NCBI GenBank assembly: GCA_019188255.1 | Contig: JAETXT010000011.1 | Coordinates: 2,480,001-2,544,000 of the forward strand | Direction: 5' to 3' | DNA length: 64,000 nucleotides | DNA from: Verticillium longisporum | Lineage: Eukaryota > Ascomycota > Sordariomycetes > Glomerellales > Plectosphaerellaceae | In this document: positions 22,644-34,210 of the stretch, piece by piece | Position numbering within the stretch: the first letter of the stretch is position 1 | How the letters are laid out: every line of letters begins with the position of its first letter | Position numbers and translations under genes: made by a program | The notes under the pieces: model-generated | The model's input: only the letters and a program-made list of their open reading frames with translations | What the model was told of the DNA's origin: nothing | Databases searched by the model: none

Positions 22644-23482
22644 ATGCGCTTCTCAACGACATTCGCCGTTGTGGCAGGGGCCATACCTACTATGGTACGC
22701 GCCATGCCAGCTCCCGATGTTCAAGGCAACGGCGAATATATCGGAACACTTGTCTACAAGCGACACGACGTCCTATCCTCGCGCGACCTTTCCCTAGCTG
22801 AAAAGCACGGCGTGGACGTGACCAAGAGTAAGAGCTGTGTAGATATCCGAGGCACCCGAGGTTCAAGCTAATTTCAAGCCTAGTGATCCGTCACTCGCTC
22901 ATAAGACGTGCGGATGGCGACGATATCACCATTTGGGTACACAATAGCTACCAGGAGAATGATACGGGAGAAGAGGAGGATTCATCGACCTCCGAAGCCG
23001 CACTCGCGGCGAGGGCGCACGTGTGGGGTGGTTCGTTTGATTCTGGGCTGCACCACAACCAGTGCGGACATAGCAGCTTCGAGGGGCTCACGAGCGACCG
23101 CTCGGCGTACACCGGTGGTGTTCAGGAGATGTACCGCTGGGCGAACACCAGGCGGGGCGGCTTCAGCCTCCAGAGTTTCTGCTGCGGCGGTAATGGCAAC
23201 TACGACAATATTGTCATCGCCGGCAGTAACTCAGGAGCAAACGCCCGTTTCGGAATAAGACAGACCGACGAAGATAGAATCCTACCTGGTCGTGTTGGCA
23301 CGGAGGATATCCGTGACTTGGCCGGCGACTCTCTCGACAGGTACCAGCAGAATCGTAATGGTTGGAGAGTGGCGGCCCGGGGCCAGATGAGCTGCGCCAC
23401 CGGTATGCGGGCTCCTTTTGTTCAAGCAGTGAACATTCAGTGGATCATTGGCCGGGTCGATCAGCGTGTCCCTGGAACTTAA
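22644..23482 (+). CDS. Secreted cysteine-containing protein, effector-like, function unknown
   Basis: Exons 22644-22827 and 22884-23482 (56-nt intron, GTAAGA donor, TAG acceptor) give 260 residues. A signal peptide ends near MVRAMPAP. Dibasic or single-basic sites (YKRHD, IRRADGDD) suggest Kex2-type processing. The mature core begins with an acidic Asp/Glu/Ser-rich stretch. It continues with a Trp/Gly-rich domain having a CGHSSFEG motif, a CCGGNGNYDN segment and a late SCATG. The CG-SSF-x-TS pattern recalls Ecp2/Hce2-type secreted proteins of plant-associated fungi, but I cannot show homology by eye. Its own TATA box and lack of a membrane anchor fit a regulated secreted protein. A host-interaction role is inference only. 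Confidence 0.72.
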
Positions 23483-24316
23483 CAAAAAGCTAGACGCTAT
23501 GGATCACAATACCTCTTGTTGAGCTACTTTTGGAGTCCCTTCGCGACAGGAGAAGACGCACACGACGAGAGAAAGTGGAAAGATGATCCGCTTTTTTTTC
23601 TTCTTGATTAGTCTTTGAACTCCATAAGGAAGAATAGGATGAATTGAGCACCTTCATCAGGATGGAATGAGTGCACTTCCGTGGCCAGTGTCGTGAGTTC
23701 GGTGCTAAAAGTCTTCTCGCAGGACCACGAGCCAAGTCGAGGTGAAATGAGGAGGAATATCAGATAGAAAACGAACCATGATCACAACTTGATTGTATCG
23801 ACTTATTGCAAGGAATTTTTTACAATGAAGTAAGACCAAATGACGGAGAGGTGATTATCTTGACACTGGAGAGCAGGCTTTGGGAGCTTTAGATATTCCC
23901 CCTTTCACCTTATCCAGGGTCAAAGTGGTCCGAGCTTTGACCACCAACCCCACCTCTCAGCAAGTCAGGTACTACCAATCCCCTATTGCTTCATCTCTCG
24001 ATCTATGCCATCCGTTCTTGCCAGCATGGAGCTGCTCTGGATCGTCGTTCGAAATTGACTTCAACTCCATAAAACCCATAAAACGTCACTTTGCTGTTGC
24101 ATGATTCACAGCAAAAGGCATATCCTCCCACGACGCAGGCATAAGCGACGCCTGGTCCTGGTTGGCGGGCCACTGTGATCGTTGTCATCGTCGACTCCAA
24201 AGCAGGTGAGGTCAGCAAGACTCTGGGCACTAGCTCTCACTGCGTCTCTGACCATAGTTATAGACTGAAAGATCTGGTATCTCGGTGACCGTTTCGTTTG
24301 ATGAGTCTTGACGACC
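23483..24316. other. Intergenic, 0.8 kb
   Basis: Region between the secreted-protein gene and the tyrosyl-DNA phosphodiesterase gene. No gene or clear motif seen. Confidence 0.5.
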
Positions 24317-26008
24317 ATGGAACGACCCTCCAAGCGACTGCGCGTCACTGAGGACGTGACGGATGACCCGCCAGTCCAGCCATCAAGCCTTCATCGCGCC
24401 ATCAGCCCCCCAGCCAGGAAGAAATCCAAGGCAGCCACGACCCCGTCTCCTTTTCAGCTGACGCATATCCGCGATCTACCCAGTTCATCGAATGCAGATG
24501 CCGTCACCTTGAGGGACCTGCTCGGCGACCCGCTCATCTCAGAGTGCTGGGAGTTCAACTTTCTTCACGACATTCCATTCCTCATGAGCCACTTTGACGA
24601 AGACACGAGGGACCTCGTCAAGGTGCACGTCGTCCATGGATTCTGGAAACGAGAGGATGGGAACCGCATGGCTCTGCAAGTAAGATAAGACGACAGGCTG
24701 TGCACCTTCAACAGCAAACTTCTCGTCAGGCTTGCTGACTGCCTCGTCAGGAAGAGGCTGCAGCCTGGAAGAACGTTGAGCTCCACACCGCTCCCATGCC
24801 CGAGATGTTCGGCACGCACCACACCAAGATGATGATCCTCTTTCGCCACGACGATACCGCCCAGGTCATCATTCACACGGCCAACATGATCGCCAAGGAC
24901 TGGACCAACATGACCAATGGCGTCTGGCGGTCGCCGCTTCTGCCGCTGGGGCCCCAGCCCGATGACGGAAAGCCGGAAGCTGAAGAGGAATCTGAAGCAA
25001 ACGAGGACTTTGGCTCGGGGCGCAAGTTTAAGTCCGATTTGCTGAGATACCTGCGCGCCTACGATGCCCGGAAGATCACGCTGAGACCGCTAACGGAGCA
25101 ACTGGTCAAGTACGATTTCGCGGGCGTGCGCGCCGTGCTTATCGCCAGCGTTCCGGGAAGGCATGCTATACACGACACATCGCAGACGGCATGGGGATGG
25201 CCGGCACTCAAGCGGGCTCTTCGCCGCGTGCCGGTGCAAGCGGGAAAATCAGAGGTAGTTGTGCAGATCTCGTCCATAGCCACGCTCGGTGGGACGGATT
25301 CCTGGCTGCAAAGGTGTTTGTTCGACTCACTTTCGCTGTCAAAAGGGTCGTCAATCAGCACAAGGCCAGCCTTCAGGGTCGTATTCCCAACCGCTGACGA
25401 AATCAGGAGGAGCCTCGACGGCTATGCGTCTGGTGGATCAATACACACCAAGATTGCATCCCCACAGCAGGCCAAGCAGCTCGCATACTTGAAACCAATC
25501 TTTTGCCACTGGGCGAACGATGCGCCGGGCGGGAAAGGTTCGCCACTGATCGGGGGTTCTCAAATTACATAGCTAATGATAGACAGAACTCAGTAAACAC
25601 ACGGTCCTGCAGGATGCCGGTCGTCAGCGAGCAGCACCGCATATCAAGACATATATTCGCTACGGGACGCAGTCCGTTGACTGGGCTCTGCTGACGTCAG
25701 CGAACCTGTCTAAACAGGCATGGGGCGAGGCGGCCAGCGCAGCGCAGGAGGTCAGAGTTGCCTCCTGGGAAGCTGGTGTCTTAGTCTGGCCATCACTAGT
25801 TGCAGGGACAGACGAGGCCACCATGGTGGGGACATTCAAGACAGATGCGCCAGGTGAGGAAGTGCCATCTAGTACTGGAAATGTAGTAGGCCTACGCATG
25901 CCATACAGCTTGCCGCTCCAGCTGTATGGGAAGGACGAGATACCTTGGGTTGCTTCTAATGAGCATACCGAACCAGACTGGGCGGGACGCGTGTGCCTCA
26001 GACAGTAA
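24317..26008 (+). CDS. tdp1: Tyrosyl-DNA phosphodiesterase
   Basis: Exons 24317-24679, 24751-25537 and 25587-26008 give 523 residues. Tdp1 removes trapped topoisomerase I peptide from DNA 3' ends. Two HKN catalytic motifs of the PLD superfamily are present: GTHHTKMMILF, with the downstream IIHTANM, and PHIKTYIRYG, with TSANLSKQAWG downstream. The N terminus is basic (SKRLR, ARKKSK), as expected for a nuclear protein. The second intron is 49 nt with a weak GTTCGC donor, a CTAAT-like branch site and CAG acceptor. It is needed because exon 2 otherwise hits a stop, and it restores the frame just before the second HKN motif. The start ATG 24317 gives the basic N terminus; an upstream ATG at 24301 is out of frame. 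Confidence 0.93.
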
Positions 26009-26242
26009 GTGCACGAAGGATGAGCAATGCATCACAAACACGACAAACGGCAGCGAGCGGGCAGCACGAATCTGGAGGTTGCGGGCATTGCTTGCGCATG
26101 CGTTGTAGTGGCGGGAAGACGGATTCTCTTGCTATCTAGGCCAAAACTCTATCGATTCAGCCAGCCGTGGCAGAGTGTATGCATCTTTTGTGATCGTCAA
26201 GGGGCGTTTCGTAATCGTCACTCGTCGAGAGATAGGAAGCAC

Positions 26243-26781
26243 TTAGGCGCCGACGGACTCGGGAACCTTGTCGGCATCGTAGCCGTGGGACTTCTTGAGG
26301 CCGTTGACGAGCTCGACGTACTTGGCCTGAGCCTGCTCGGCGGTGGTGCCGGCGTCGGTCTCCTTCTGCCACGCACTCCTCTTGGCCTTGGCCTGCAGTC
26401 CAGAGAGATTAGCGTCCTGTGTATCCGCTCGTGCGATGGGAGAGGGCATATGGGGTGGTAGCGTACCTTGAGGTCGAACATGCCGGGCGAGGGGGACTGC
26501 CTGATGTCCTCGCCGTTGCCAATCTTGAAGAGGGCTGTTGAAGAGGGTCAGCGTTGCTTGCACGATAAAGCAAGACGTGCCACGAGATCGTGTCCTCTTC
26601 CTATTTCTTGGGGGGGCAGAAAATGACTGTGATCTCGGGCAAAAGGACAGATAAGGGGGGGGGGTGCATTGCGCTGGCACTCACCGTAAAGCTGGAGGAG
26701 ATCGTCGTTGCTCGGCTTGGAAGTGAGCTTCTGGCTGTCGACGACAGCAGTCTTGAAGGCCTCGCTCTGGGGAACAGACAT
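26243..26781 (-). CDS. Acyl-CoA-binding protein
   Basis: Three exons (26781-26685, 26534-26467, 26392-26243) give 104 residues, the usual size of single-domain ACBPs. These cytosolic proteins bind long-chain acyl-CoA esters and supply them to lipid enzymes. Family sequence is visible in order: the N-terminal helix with SEAFKTAV, DDLLQLYGALFK at the first splice junction, SPGMFDLKAKAKRSAWQ at the second, and a C-terminal AKYVELVNGLKKSHGY. Lys and Trp residues expected for CoA binding are kept. It is convergent with tdp1, with only 234 bp between the stop codons. It lies on the opposite strand from the AIF-like gene, which it diverges from. Confidence 0.95.
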
Positions 26782-27918
26782 GATGACTGGTTTGTGGGTA
26801 AGTGATTGGGGTATAGATAGAAATGCTTGTCTTGCAGACGAAGAGATGCGGTGTCGTGGGTAATGAGGACTTTTATGGGTTTGTTGAGGACAAAGTTGGA
26901 GGCAGGGCCGGGTGGTGGTGTTGGCGGGGTCAAACGGGCGGCGGGCGGATGACAAGGAGCACTGGAGCTCGGTAACAGCGCATGTGCTCGCTCATGTGCG
27001 CATGCGCGCGGGGCAGGTGTGTCCGACTTGGGGTGCACCTGCCGCTGTTGACCGCTGATGGAGCATTGCACTGTCATTTGGACCCGATTTATTTCGTGGG
27101 TCGCGCACCGCCGCCTTTCGGCGTCACGGTCCGTGGGTGCGGGGGTCTGGCGATGGAAATCACAAGGCAGGGATGAGGGAAGAGTGTGGCTGGTGAGATG
27201 ACACCCGAAGTGAAGGTACGTTCGTGAGTCGTCTCTGCCTAGGTACCCACCTTTACTGTCTGTCCGCAAGCTCAGGTAAGGTACCTAAGGCAATCAGCTA
27301 CTAATTGAGAAGGCTTTCTCGTCCCAACCTGACATGGCCATCAACATGGTCGGGAGCATGCTCAAAACGACAAAAAGAAGAAGCCTCAAGCTAACATGCA
27401 CGATGTACCGTTGCATCGCTCAAAACGAATCAAAACTCGGCTGCAGCCTGGGCTGTATGATCGCCTCGCGTCCCCGTCTCACAAATAGAATGATCAATCA
27501 CCCAAGGTTCAATATTGATAACACATTCCACGAGCCAGATGAGGAGGGATCGCCGTCAAGTCGTGAGGCTTTGTCAAACTTCATCGCAGCCTTACCTCTC
27601 TCTCACTCGCCAACCGGCATGCACCCGGAAATCCTCCATGACTCGGGTCCGACGGCGCAATCCCTCGCCCGGGAGTGCTCCATTCAAACGCCTCGGGGCA
27701 ACGTTGGGGAAGACCGGCACAACTCTCTATCCACCGCATAGGATCGATGATGACATGTCGTTGCGAGCCCGATGGCACGGACCTGAGTGGTCGTGGCTGA
27801 GCTTTAAGACACCCACGCGTTACCACGGACCCTTGATAAACAACGTACCTGGCCGGGAAGCTTCGTTGCACCCTTACCTCTAAAGCTCTGTTTCATGGCC
27901 TTTCATGTTCAACTGCCG
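26782..27918. other. Divergent intergenic region, 1.1 kb
   Basis: It contains the ACBP promoter and a GGTACC/CCTAGG-type motif cluster at about 27238-27290. Other ORFs are short and lack domains. Confidence 0.5.
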
Positions 27919-27926
27919 TATAAAAA
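27919..27926 (+). promoter_or_regulatory. TATA box of the AIF-like gene
   Basis: The motif tataaaaa lies 177 bp upstream of the ATG at 28103, followed by a long leader. Confidence 0.5.
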
Positions 27927-28102
27927 GGCCAGTGACTCCCTAGCTTGGCTCGCTTCGTCATTCTATACGACGCACCACAAACCTTTCAGTTCCAACCCTT
28001 CAGGCACCTAATAGTGGTTCCTCGAACAACCATCGTGACGAAGAACCGAAGGCGCTGCATACATCAGAAGTTTGACAACATCAATCGCATCTCTCCATCA
28101 AC

Positions 28103-29377
28103 ATGACGAAGAACGTCGTCGTCGTCGGCGGCTCGTATGCTGGCCTGCAGATCGCTCATAAGCTCTTGAAGCACACTCTCCCATCGGAGAAGGACCTCAA
28201 AGTCGTCCTCGTCGCAAAGGTACACATGACTTGATGCAGCACCGGGAAAAAGAAAAGGCTTCGTGAAGCTAACATGTTCAGAGCGACCACCTGTACTGGA
28301 ACCTGGCATCTGTCCGCGCCATCGTCCCCGGCGTCCTCAAGGACGAACAGGTCTTTCAGCCTATTGAGCCCGGCTTCGCCCAGTACCCGAGCGGAAGCTT
28401 TGAGTTTGTCCTGGGCGCTGCCTCCAAGCTCGATGCCGATGCCAAGTCTCTCTCCGTCACCACGGCTTCTGGTGAACGCTCGATCCCCTATGATTTCATC
28501 GTCCTGACGACCGGCGCCCGCACAGCCTCCTCCGAGGTGCCATGGAAGAGTACCGGCACGTACGAGGAGGACCTCGAGGCCCTGCAGTCCATCGCCAAGA
28601 AGGTTGAGTCGGCATCCCACATCGTGATCGCCGGCTCCGGCCCCACAGGAGTCGAGACCGCCGGCGAGCTGGGCTACGAGTACGGCAAGGACCGAGAGAT
28701 CATCCTCGTCAGCGCCGACAATCAACTTCTCGGCGGCGACTCGATTGCCGCCGCGGCGGAGAAGGAACTGTTCAAACTGGGCGTCAAGACCCGAAAGTGC
28801 GTCAAGGCGACCGGCTCCACCGCCACCCCGGACGGGAAGACGGAGGTGACGCTCTCGAATGGGGAGAAGATCATCACGGACCTGTACCTCCCGACCACCG
28901 GTCTCATCCCCAACTCCGAGTACATCGACGCCAAGCTGCTCAACGAACACAAGTACGTCGCAGTCGACGAATTCTTCCGCGCCAGGGGTTACGAGAACAT
29001 CTGGGCGTGCGGCGACTTGGTGTCGAGCCCCCGCGCTTCGTTCCCCATTACGGATAAACAGGTATGCCTTGGCGGTCATTTCTTCTCCTCTCGCTTAAAG
29101 CCGGTTTTCTGCCTGTTTAGTTGATAACTGAGTCTTTATTAACGCGGTCGTGCAGGCTGGTGGAGTCTACAAGAACATTGAAGCTGCGCTCAAGGGCAAG
29201 CCGCAGCAGGTCGTCAAGGGCATGCCGATTGACGTGCTCCTCTGCGCGACGGGGCGCGGCCGGGCGACGTGCCGTCTGGGAGTCGTCAAGCTGCCATCGC
29301 TGGCGGCTTGGGGCATGAAGGGGCGAACGCTCGCGATCGAGATGCTGCCCAAGTACGCAAGCGGCTCGCAATGGTAG
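28103..29377 (+). CDS. AIF/FSP1-like pyridine nucleotide-disulfide oxidoreductase
   Basis: Exons 28103-28219, 28282-29061 and 29156-29377 give 372 residues. The family comprises NAD(P)H-dependent flavoproteins related to AIFM2/FSP1 and fungal Aif1. The FAD-binding loop VVVGGSYAGLQIA is at the extreme N terminus. A second dinucleotide-binding loop IAGSGPTGVETAGE follows in the middle, and the second FAD contact ENIWACGDL lies near the end. Typical ATG-type motifs (TTGAR, PTTGLIPNS) are also present. No mitochondrial presequence precedes the FAD loop, so a cytosolic or membrane-surface location is more likely than the mitochondrial intermembrane space. The C-terminal KGRTLAIEMLP segment is usual for this fungal subgroup. 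The electron acceptor cannot be told from sequence. Confidence 0.9.
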
Positions 29378-29715
29378 ACTGCCGAGCCGCGGTTCCGTGG
29401 AGGTGGTGAGAGAGCACCCTTACACGAGGGGCTGTTTGTATTTGGCTCGCCTAGCGATTTTGTACGCACCGCAAGGTGGAAGGGCACGATGGTAGAGACG
29501 GGAGAAACTTGGCCTGGCGTCGTTCGGAAGCAACATATACCCTCATAGCGGCATCGATTCAGCAAATCAGATTTACTTCGCCAGTGAAAGTTGTCATATC
29601 TACATGCTGAAGCAAGAAGCGACCCCCACCAAAACCTGTTGAATCCAAATCATGGCCCAAAATTGATAACGCAGCACCTAGTCCCTCACCCCCCTTGCCC
29701 CTCGTCTCCTTTTCT
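29378..29715. other. Convergent intergenic spacer
   Basis: About 340 bp between the 3' ends of the AIF-like and End3 genes. No gene seen. Confidence 0.5.
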
Positions 29716-31066
29716 CTATCGATTGACCTTTTCGTTCTCAATCTCCTGCCGCAGCTGCTCGAGAACCTGGTTCCGCGACGTCAGGTGCGACTCGAGACCC
29801 TCAATCTGCTCGCGCACCGTCTGCAGGTCCTCCTCGATGCCCTTGAGGGACTGGCCGACCTTGGGCTTGCCGTCGCCCTGCTTGAGTTCCCGCAGCTCCG
29901 TGCTCTTGTAGTCGAGCAGCTGCTCGAGCTCCCTCTTGACGAGGGCGGGCTTGCTGTCGCGCTTGCCGCCCTTCTTGCGCTCCACGTCGGCCTCGACGCG
30001 GGCAATCTTCTCGTCGAGCTCCTGCAGCTGGCGCTTGAGGCGGACCTCCTCCCAGTCGCCCTCCTTCGGGGTGCTAAAGTCGGTGCCGCCGGACTTGAAG
30101 CCGCTGCGGCCGAGGCGCGTGAGGTACTGGTCGCCGAATTTGGCCTTGCGGCCCGTCGCCGTCGAGTCGTCGGCCTTGGTGGCCCACCGGGAGGCGGCGC
30201 CGGTGCGCTGGTTGTCGAGCTGGTAGTCGATCTTGTTACGCTCAAAGCTGGCACGGAGCGAGGCGGGCACGGTGCGGGGGATGCGGAACCCTTCGTGGCG
30301 GTTGTTGAGGATGTGGAGGAAGGCGAGGCTGGCGTCCTTGTTAATGGAAGAGCCGGCTGAGGGGTTGATGAGGTTCCAGGCGGAGCGGATGTCCGTGTCG
30401 GGGACGTCGAGGGATTCGTAGAGGTCTTCAAGTGAGTTGACTGAGGTCTTCGGTCAGCAGGGGCGAGACGGATGGGGAGGGGGCGAAGCTGGAGGGCCAG
30501 CGACGGGGCTAGGCTTTGTTCGGCTCACATGCTATCTCGCCGCGCATGTCGCGGTTTTCCAGGTATATCGACTCGTACTTGGCCTTGTCTTGCGGTGTCA
30601 TGTACCAATCGAACCCGTCCTTCAGACCTGAGTCTTCCTCTTCGTCCTCCACCTGCTCGAAGCGTGGTTGGTTTCCGGTTATGGCCTTACTCGCTTGGAC
30701 CAGGTGCGCTTTGGATTCGGGCACCAGCCAGTCCGGCAGGACAGTCGGTACATCTGCGTATTCCTACGAGCAACAACGTCAGTGGCCGTGCAACGATCAT
30801 GTCGGCGAGAAGTTGGCGTGTAGACGCACTCCATTCAGAATGTCAAAGATGATGCGCATGGCGACACAGAACTCCTCAAAGTCGAGGTTGCCATCGTTGT
30901 CGACATCGGCCAGATCCCATACTCGCTCGAGCTGCGTATCTGTGAGACCGCTGTTTTTCAGCACCGGCGCCGCTTGCTCGCCGGTCAGGAACTTTCCGCC
31001 GCCTGTCCGGGTCGAGAAGATGTTCCAGTATGTCTCGACTTCGGCCGGCTCGATTCGGGGCGCCAT
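29716..31066 (-). CDS. end3: Actin cytoskeleton-regulatory complex protein End3
   Basis: Exons 31066-30830, 30763-30529 and 30440-29716 give 398 residues. End3 works with Pan1 and Sla1 in endocytic coat and actin patch assembly. The N-terminal EH domain is clear, with an EF-hand-like calcium loop [13 protein letters not shown] and the preceding [13 protein letters not shown] helix. A second, weaker EH-like segment follows ([20 protein letters not shown]). The C-terminal half is coiled-coil: heptad-rich, charged, with repeated LEQLL and [10 protein letters not shown] segments, as in fungal End3. The first intron follows an exact codon boundary and uses a GTGCGT donor. The start ATG 31066 lies directly before the EH domain. 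Confidence 0.95.
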
Positions 31067-33241
31067 CTCGGAGGTTGGCGGGGGTGTTGTTGTGTAGATC
31101 GGATGGGGTCAGGGGGCGGGCGTAGAGGTCAGGATGGTCGCTGGCAGCAGGCACCGAGAGAGACAGTGCAGCTCGCGGCGAGGGTATATGAGCGCTATGC
31201 GACGAGGACCGAATTGGTGGCAGTCGTGGTTGTGATGGTGATGATGTACGCCGGCAGGTTGGAAGGCTTCCTCTCCTTCAGGTACAGTGGCAGAGAGGGT
31301 GGCTGTGGTGTGCTGCCGCGTACCAGGTCGGCCATATCGAGCACCGTCCCACCACAGGCCAGTATGAGCCCGCTTCATCCGCTAAGCTCCAAGCTGCCCA
31401 CACCTAATTCTTAGGTACTTGGACCCCACAACCACTCTGGGGCGCAGGATGGACGTCACCGGCTGGCCAGTTTGTCTTAGTCAGCAGCGAACACCTCGGT
31501 TGTTCTCTTCATTTGCCTTGAGAGGTCGTGTGTGGAACCATCATGCGCTGAAAATCAATCCCGAGTTGTGCTCCACTAGACCTTTGATCTTTAACAAGCT
31601 TAAATGACGATATTGTCATTGATGTAAGGTAGATGAACTAAGCTTCAGAAGCCTCTTAATCGCAACACTGACCAGCTCTCTCCTTCCTGGCTTTGGGGCC
31701 TCCATCATTATTCTCGTGTTCCTAATAGCTCGATGAGGTCGAATGACGGGAATGATCGAAATCCTTCAACGCAGAGACTAGAAGGCTTCAACAGCTTATG
31801 AGACCCTAGCACTACTCCCTTGCTCCTTGCCAGCAGATCACCTTCGTCTGCTCGCTTATATAGCTCCTTCTTATCCAGCTCCAGCCATGGCCGTCGTCCC
31901 ACCGCAGAAGGCGTTCAAGCAAGTCACCCCTTTAAATGGAACACCGGACCTCGGAAAGTCATCTGCCTCGGTTGACGGTTTACATGTCGTGCTAAATGGC
32001 ATTCAGGCGGGCGACGACGAACCCAAACGATCGAAAAGCTCCTAGTCGTAGCCCAAGCTTCATGCTGCAGGGACCGCTCGTGTTGCACTCCCAACTCGGC
32101 GAAAGCTTCTCGTCAGGAGATACGCAAGCTCGTCGGTGCTCGCTCCGAAAGGCGTTGCCGTGAAATATCTTCTCCCGGGTCACTGTCGACGAACGAAAGA
32201 CCAGCCTGTTGCTCTGCAATCGCAGTCTCATTGCCGTCAACCATTTTCGTCGCTTTCCGATGCATCTGCAGTTGCCCTTACCACATTTTCGTCGGAGAAG
32301 CCGAGTCGTCGCTACTATCATGACTGGCTGTGCTCAGAACTTTGAGGTCCCGGCATGCGCCTACACTCTCTCGGAAAACCTCTCTGAGCTGCGGCATGGT
32401 CCCTAGAATTGGGGTAACGGTCTGCCTCCTCGGCTGTCGAGTCTAAAATCTTGTAGACAAGACTTTGTCAACGGCTGCAGTGTGTCGCTTCGAGGCCGGA
32501 GAGGGTTGCCATTGCATTGTTGCTACGCTGTAAATCACGGGGCTATGTCTCCAGGAGGAATCGTTTGGCGAGACCAGCTGTCGCCTGCACTTAGGGGTTC
32601 GATTGTGATGCGGTCGTAGTAGGACCTTGAGTCCAGAAAATCTATGGATCGAGATGTAGGTTCGGGAATGTTTGCTAGCTAGGGGCCTTCATCGTGGAGG
32701 CGTTTTCGCCGGGAAGAGCTATGGTGATAAGCATGGCGCACACGGCGGATCGTCGTTGCCTTTAGGGGCGCTCGTGAGGTATTGCAGCACGTTCATGAGC
32801 AAGGACAGAAACATATTGAGGAGGGAGATGGCTCAAATTCCCCAGACCAAGGTTTCGTGTTCTTCACCAGGTCCGCGTTGCACAACATACGGATCTCCAT
32901 ATCGGCGAAGGGTACACGCGTTGACTCAAGTTCATTACAAAATGGCCTTATGACTTACAGTCACAGGTAAACAGTGATTTGTGTCTTCTCACTGGCCAAC
33001 CACCCGGTCATCTCCACTAGCTAAGCTGGGTATAGAGCATTCGGTAATTCAATGACACACCCCTAACGCCTGTTCCTTCCTCTATCGCTAACACAATGCT
33101 GTTCAGAAACGCCTCAAGGGTAGGTTTTGGGCTGGATGAGGGCAATCTCCCCATCTCAAGGACATGCTTGTCGAGACAGTCCAAAGGTGTAAAACCTGAC
33201 ACTGTCGTCTTCTTTTCCCTGACTTTGGTGAATCATTCGTT
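31067..33241. other. Intergenic, 2.2 kb
   Basis: No firm gene. An ATG-initiated 52-codon ORF at 31887-32045 (+) with a lysine-rich C terminus is the best small candidate, but it has no domain or signal peptide and is not called. The rest is short ORFs. Confidence 0.45.
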
Positions 33242-34210
33242 TCAGTTTCCCGTGTCCATGAAAGGTACAAATTTTCTGTTGCCGAAACGGCTCTCGTCGT
33301 CGTTACGGTCCATTCTCTCGTCTTCACCTGAACCTTTGCATTGGTGACCGTCAAACATCATCTCGATCCCTCGCTTGCGAGGCTCACTTCCTGCATCTTT
33401 GCATGCCGTCGAAGCCATCACCTCGGCAGTGACTGATCTCTGGGCCGCCAGAATGTCATGCCACGCAACCAGTAACCTCTTTGAATCCTCGTCATACATG
33501 GCGGAGAACCTTTTCATGGTGACGTAGGAAACAGTTGTAATAAGGTCCAGGCCAAACATGACCATGAGGTATGCAGTAACGACCATAGCAGAGCGGTCAT
33601 TTCCTGATTCGCAGACAACGAGGACCTTGCCGTGCCTGTGCGGTACGACCGCTCCACTATCGGCCTGGCTGCGATGGACCTCCAAGATATGGTCGTTGAT
33701 CTTTTTGGCGGCTGCGGTGTACACTCTGGTGAGATAGTGCATGCTCTTAACGTCAACCCTGTCCATCTTGATACCGAGTGCACGGGTGGCTGCCGTGGGG
33801 CCCAACATGACGAGTGTTCTGGGCTTGGTGATGTCGCTCGCGTAGCCGACAGCGAGGATCATGGTGATGCCCTCACGCTCAAGGAAAGCCTGGTCGCGTG
33901 AGGCTGAGTGAGGACCGAGGTAGAGCCAGTCAACAACCGCCTGAGCTTCACGACGCGATTCGTACGTCCACTCTTCGGAGAGATCGCTAGCCTGCTGCGG
34001 AGTTCCATTGTTGGTGATGATGCTGTACTCAGCGGCTGTGATGCCGAGGGTTGCGAGGTTGCCCAGAAAGGGATCCAGGGTCATCTCTCGGAGTGTCGAT
34101 AACGGTACATGTATGTACGGCGGGCTGGGAGGTCGACTTTCATATGGCGCAGCTGCCATGATCGACTTTGAGACGCCGCCGGGCATGCCTGTCATCGGCA
34201 GATCACCCAT
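33242..34210 (-). CDS. Atypical dual-specificity phosphatase
   Basis: Single exon of 322 residues from ATG 34210. The catalytic loop is VVCESGNDRSA: the CX5R core with nucleophilic Cys and Arg and the following Ser are intact. The His that normally precedes the Cys in HCX5R is Val. Upstream are a WLYLGPHSASRD segment, typical of the dual-specificity fold, and a candidate general-acid Asp (KMDRVDVKSMHYL). Downstream helices follow the pattern of DSPs. The C-terminal tail is polar and rich in Asp/Arg/Lys. The reading frame extends upstream, but the first ATG is at 34210. Loss of the His should alter the thiol pKa; whether it is an active enzyme or a substrate-binding pseudophosphatase is open. 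Confidence 0.8.
   Translation of the reverse strand: MGDLPMTGMPGGVSKSIMAAAPYESRPPSPPYIHVPLSTLREMTLDPFLGNLATLGITAAEYSIITNNGTPQQASDLSEEWTYESRREAQAVVDWLYLGPHSASRDQAFLEREGITMILAVGYASDITKPRTLVMLGPTAATRALGIKMDRVDVKSMHYLTRVYTAAAKKINDHILEVHRSQADSGAVVPHRHGKVLVVCESGNDRSAMVVTAYLMVMFGLDLITTVSYVTMKRFSAMYDEDSKRLLVAWHDILAAQRSVTAEVMASTACKDAGSEPRKRGIEMMFDGHQCKGSGEDERMDRNDDESRFGNRKFVPFMDTGN

Noticed and set aside
14567..23482. Possible secondary-metabolite gene cluster
   Set aside because: An oxidoreductase next to secreted enzymes is not enough. No PKS, NRPS, terpene cyclase, P450, transporter or pathway regulator is present.
28156..29079. 307-codon minus-strand ORF over the AIF-like gene
   Set aside because: Antisense to exon 2 and its introns. 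No domain.
31887..32045. 52-codon + strand ORF
   Set aside because: It has an ATG but no domain, signal peptide or conservation evidence. It cannot be told from chance.
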